Shown piece after piece: positions 5,622 to 7,091 of a stretch of 7,091 bases of DNA; position 1 is the stretch's first letter, and every line of letters begins with the position of its first letter. The translations under genes and the position numbers were made by a program. The stretch covers positions 1-7,091 of the forward strand of contig JAICKT010000231.1 in the NCBI GenBank assembly GCA_025927795.1, given 5' to 3'. The DNA is from Parafilimonas sp. (GTDB lineage: Bacteria > Bacteroidota > Bacteroidia > Chitinophagales > Chitinophagaceae). The notes under the pieces were generated by a model. That model worked only from the letters and a program-made list of their open reading frames with translations. It was not told the origin of the DNA and did not search any database.

Positions 5622-7091
5622 ATGAATTTAATTGCAGGAGCGTTAAGAAAACCAGTTACAATAATTGTAACAGTATTCGCTATCGCATTCTTTTCATACT
5701 TGTCAATACGTAACATGCGTATTGATATCTTTCCACAATTAGGATTGCCCACCATTTATGTAGCGCAACCTTATGGCGGACTCTCGCCGGATCAAATGGA
5801 AGGTTTTGTGACTTCTTATTATGAGTATCACTTTCTGTATGTAACAGGTGTAAAATATGTCGAATCAAAATCAATACAAGGCGCAGCGGTTTTAAAAATA
5901 CAATTCCAGGAAGGTACTGATATGGCGCAGGCAATGGCTGAAGTTGTTGGCTATGTAAACCGTGCAAGAGCGTTTATGCCGCCGGGAACAGTGCCGCCAT
6001 TTATTACGCGCTTTGATGCAGGCAGCGTACCTGTTGGTCAGCTTGTTTTTACTTCTGAAACAAAAACATTAGGCGAGATACAAGACCTTGCTCTGTTTAG
6101 GGTGCGACCTATGTTTTCAACTTTGCCGGGTGTATCAGCACCGCCTCCTTTTGGCGGTAATCAGAAAACGGTAATAGTGCGTGTTGACCCACAGAAATTA
6201 CAAAATTATCATTTGTCGCCTGATGCCGTTGTACAAGCCATTGCAAAATCAAACACAATCACACCTGCAGGCAATGTTCGCATTGGTGATGAAACTTACA
6301 TCACTTCCGAAAACGCAGTGGTAGATAATATAAAAACATTAGAGAATGTTCCGCTTACAACGGGAAATAATGCAGCAGTTTATATTCGTGACATTGGTAC
6401 AGTAGAACTCGGCTCAGATATAACTACCAGTTATGCACTTATCAATGGAAAACGTTCTGTTTATATACCTGTAACAAAAAGAGCAGATGCTTCTACGTGG
6501 GACGTAGTTCAAAGAGTAAAGGCTGCATTGCCCGATATGCAGGCAGCAATTCCTTCTGATATAAAGCTCAGTTATGAGTTTGACCAATCTGGTTATGTAA
6601 TCAATTCACTTAAAAGCCTGATGTTTGAAGGTGGTTTGGGTGCTATACTTACCGGACTAATGGTGTTGCTTTTTTTGGGTGACAGAAGAAGCGCGATTAT
6701 TGTGGTGCTTACCATTCCTCTTGCATTGTTAAGTGGAGTGATATTTCTTTTTGTTTCCGGGCAATTGCTCAACATAATGACGCTTGGCGGTCTTGCTCTT
6801 TCCGTTGGAATACTTGTTGACCAGGCGACAGTAACAGTTGAAAACATTCATCAGCATTTAGAAATGGGAAAAACAAAAGCACGTGCCATTGCCGATGCCT
6901 GCAAGGAAGTTGCTATTCCTCTCGTGCTTATTTTGTTGAGTATTCTTGCGGTATTTGTGCCTGCATTATTTATGACAGGCATTCCAAAGTCAATGTTTAT
7001 GCCGCTTTCACTTGCTGTGGGGTTTTCGATGATTGCATCTTATTTTCTTGCACTCACTTTTGTGCCGGTGATGTCGAACTGGTTGTTGAAG
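5622..7091 (+). CDS. RND-family efflux permease (AcrB/MMPL-like), 3' end cut off by window edge
   Basis: This is the inner-membrane, proton-driven pump of a tripartite efflux system. The 490 visible codons are about half the usual length (roughly 1,030-1,060). After TM1 (about residues 11-29) comes the start of the periplasmic porter domain, with IDIFPQLGLPTIYV (34-47), the Bacteroidota-type EGFVTSYYEYHFLYVTGVKYVES (60-82), and FMPPGTVPPFITRFDAGSVPVGQLVF (118-143). PGVSAPPPFGGNQ lies at 169-181. TM2-TM6 follow at about 336-352, 358-379, 383-402, 432-450 and 462-484. The TM4 motif is GILVDQATVTVEN (396-408). Its first aspartate (D400) aligns with AcrB D407, but the second (AcrB D408) is glutamine. 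The overall pattern places it in an ACR_tran subgroup common in Bacteroidota rather than the AcrB or CusA type. The ATG at 5622 fits the short N-terminus before TM1. The adaptor protein is not between this gene and the channel gene. Confidence 0.94.
   Translation, partial: MNLIAGALRKPVTIIVTVFAIAFFSYLSIRNMRIDIFPQLGLPTIYVAQPYGGLSPDQMEGFVTSYYEYHFLYVTGVKYVESKSIQGAAVLKIQFQEGTDMAQAMAEVVGYVNRARAFMPPGTVPPFITRFDAGSVPVGQLVFTSETKTLGEIQDLALFRVRPMFSTLPGVSAPPPFGGNQKTVIVRVDPQKLQNYHLSPDAVVQAIAKSNTITPAGNVRIGDETYITSENAVVDNIKTLENVPLTTGNNAAVYIRDIGTVELGSDITTSYALINGKRSVYIPVTKRADASTWDVVQRVKAALPDMQAAIPSDIKLSYEFDQSGYVINSLKSLMFEGGLGAILTGLMVLLFLGDRRSAIIVVLTIPLALLSGVIFLFVSGQLLNIMTLGGLALSVGILVDQATVTVENIHQHLEMGKTKARAIADACKEVAIPLVLILLSILAVFVPALFMTGIPKSMFMPLSLAVGFSMIASYFLALTFVPVMSNWLLK

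Noticed and set aside
5405..5967. Minus-strand open frames across the TolC end and RND beginning
   Set aside because: They overlap clearly coding sequence of the TolC and RND genes and show no domain or plausible start context.

Overview
The window looks like chromosomal DNA from a low-GC Bacteroidota member, most likely a Chitinophagaceae-like organism. This rests on the AT-rich sequence, the lack of clear Shine-Dalgarno sites before the genes, the short PiT transporter paired with a DUF47 protein, and the style of the TolC and RND genes. The taxonomic call is inference from gene content and protein style, not from a marker gene.

The left part (1-2772) is read leftward. It holds the first 287 codons of galE (UDP-glucose 4-epimerase; the C-terminus is outside the window), then a two-gene phosphate unit in which a DUF47/PhoU-like protein (2125-2772) is followed 31 nt later by a PiT-family phosphate permease (954-2093). 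The right part (3092-7091) is read rightward. It holds an AraC-family regulator with an N-terminal cupin-like domain, a TolC-family outer-membrane channel protein, and the first 490 codons of an RND efflux permease. The channel and pump genes are only 44 nt apart and probably form one transcript. No periplasmic adaptor lies between them, so it is probably encoded beyond the right edge. The AraC protein is the obvious candidate regulator of this efflux unit.

The divergent intergenic region (2773-3091) is the least ordinary part. Next to the phosphate genes it has a split direct repeat (CTTAA plus AAGATAATG, twice, 25 nt apart). Next to the regulator it has a stretch of about 100-180 nt that aligns with the DNA-binding-domain coding sequence of the intact AraC gene. 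Two exact 14- and 15-nt matches sit at nearly the same spacing (42 against 45 nt), and in-frame stops interrupt the reading frame. I read this as a decayed duplicate fragment of an AraC gene, now forming the regulator's upstream region.

I saw no mobile element, CRISPR array, rRNA or tRNA. I do not see a new defence or metabolic system. The noteworthy points are the AraC relic, the replaced second aspartate in the pump's TM4 motif, and an 11-codon reading frame that bridges the TolC and RND genes.
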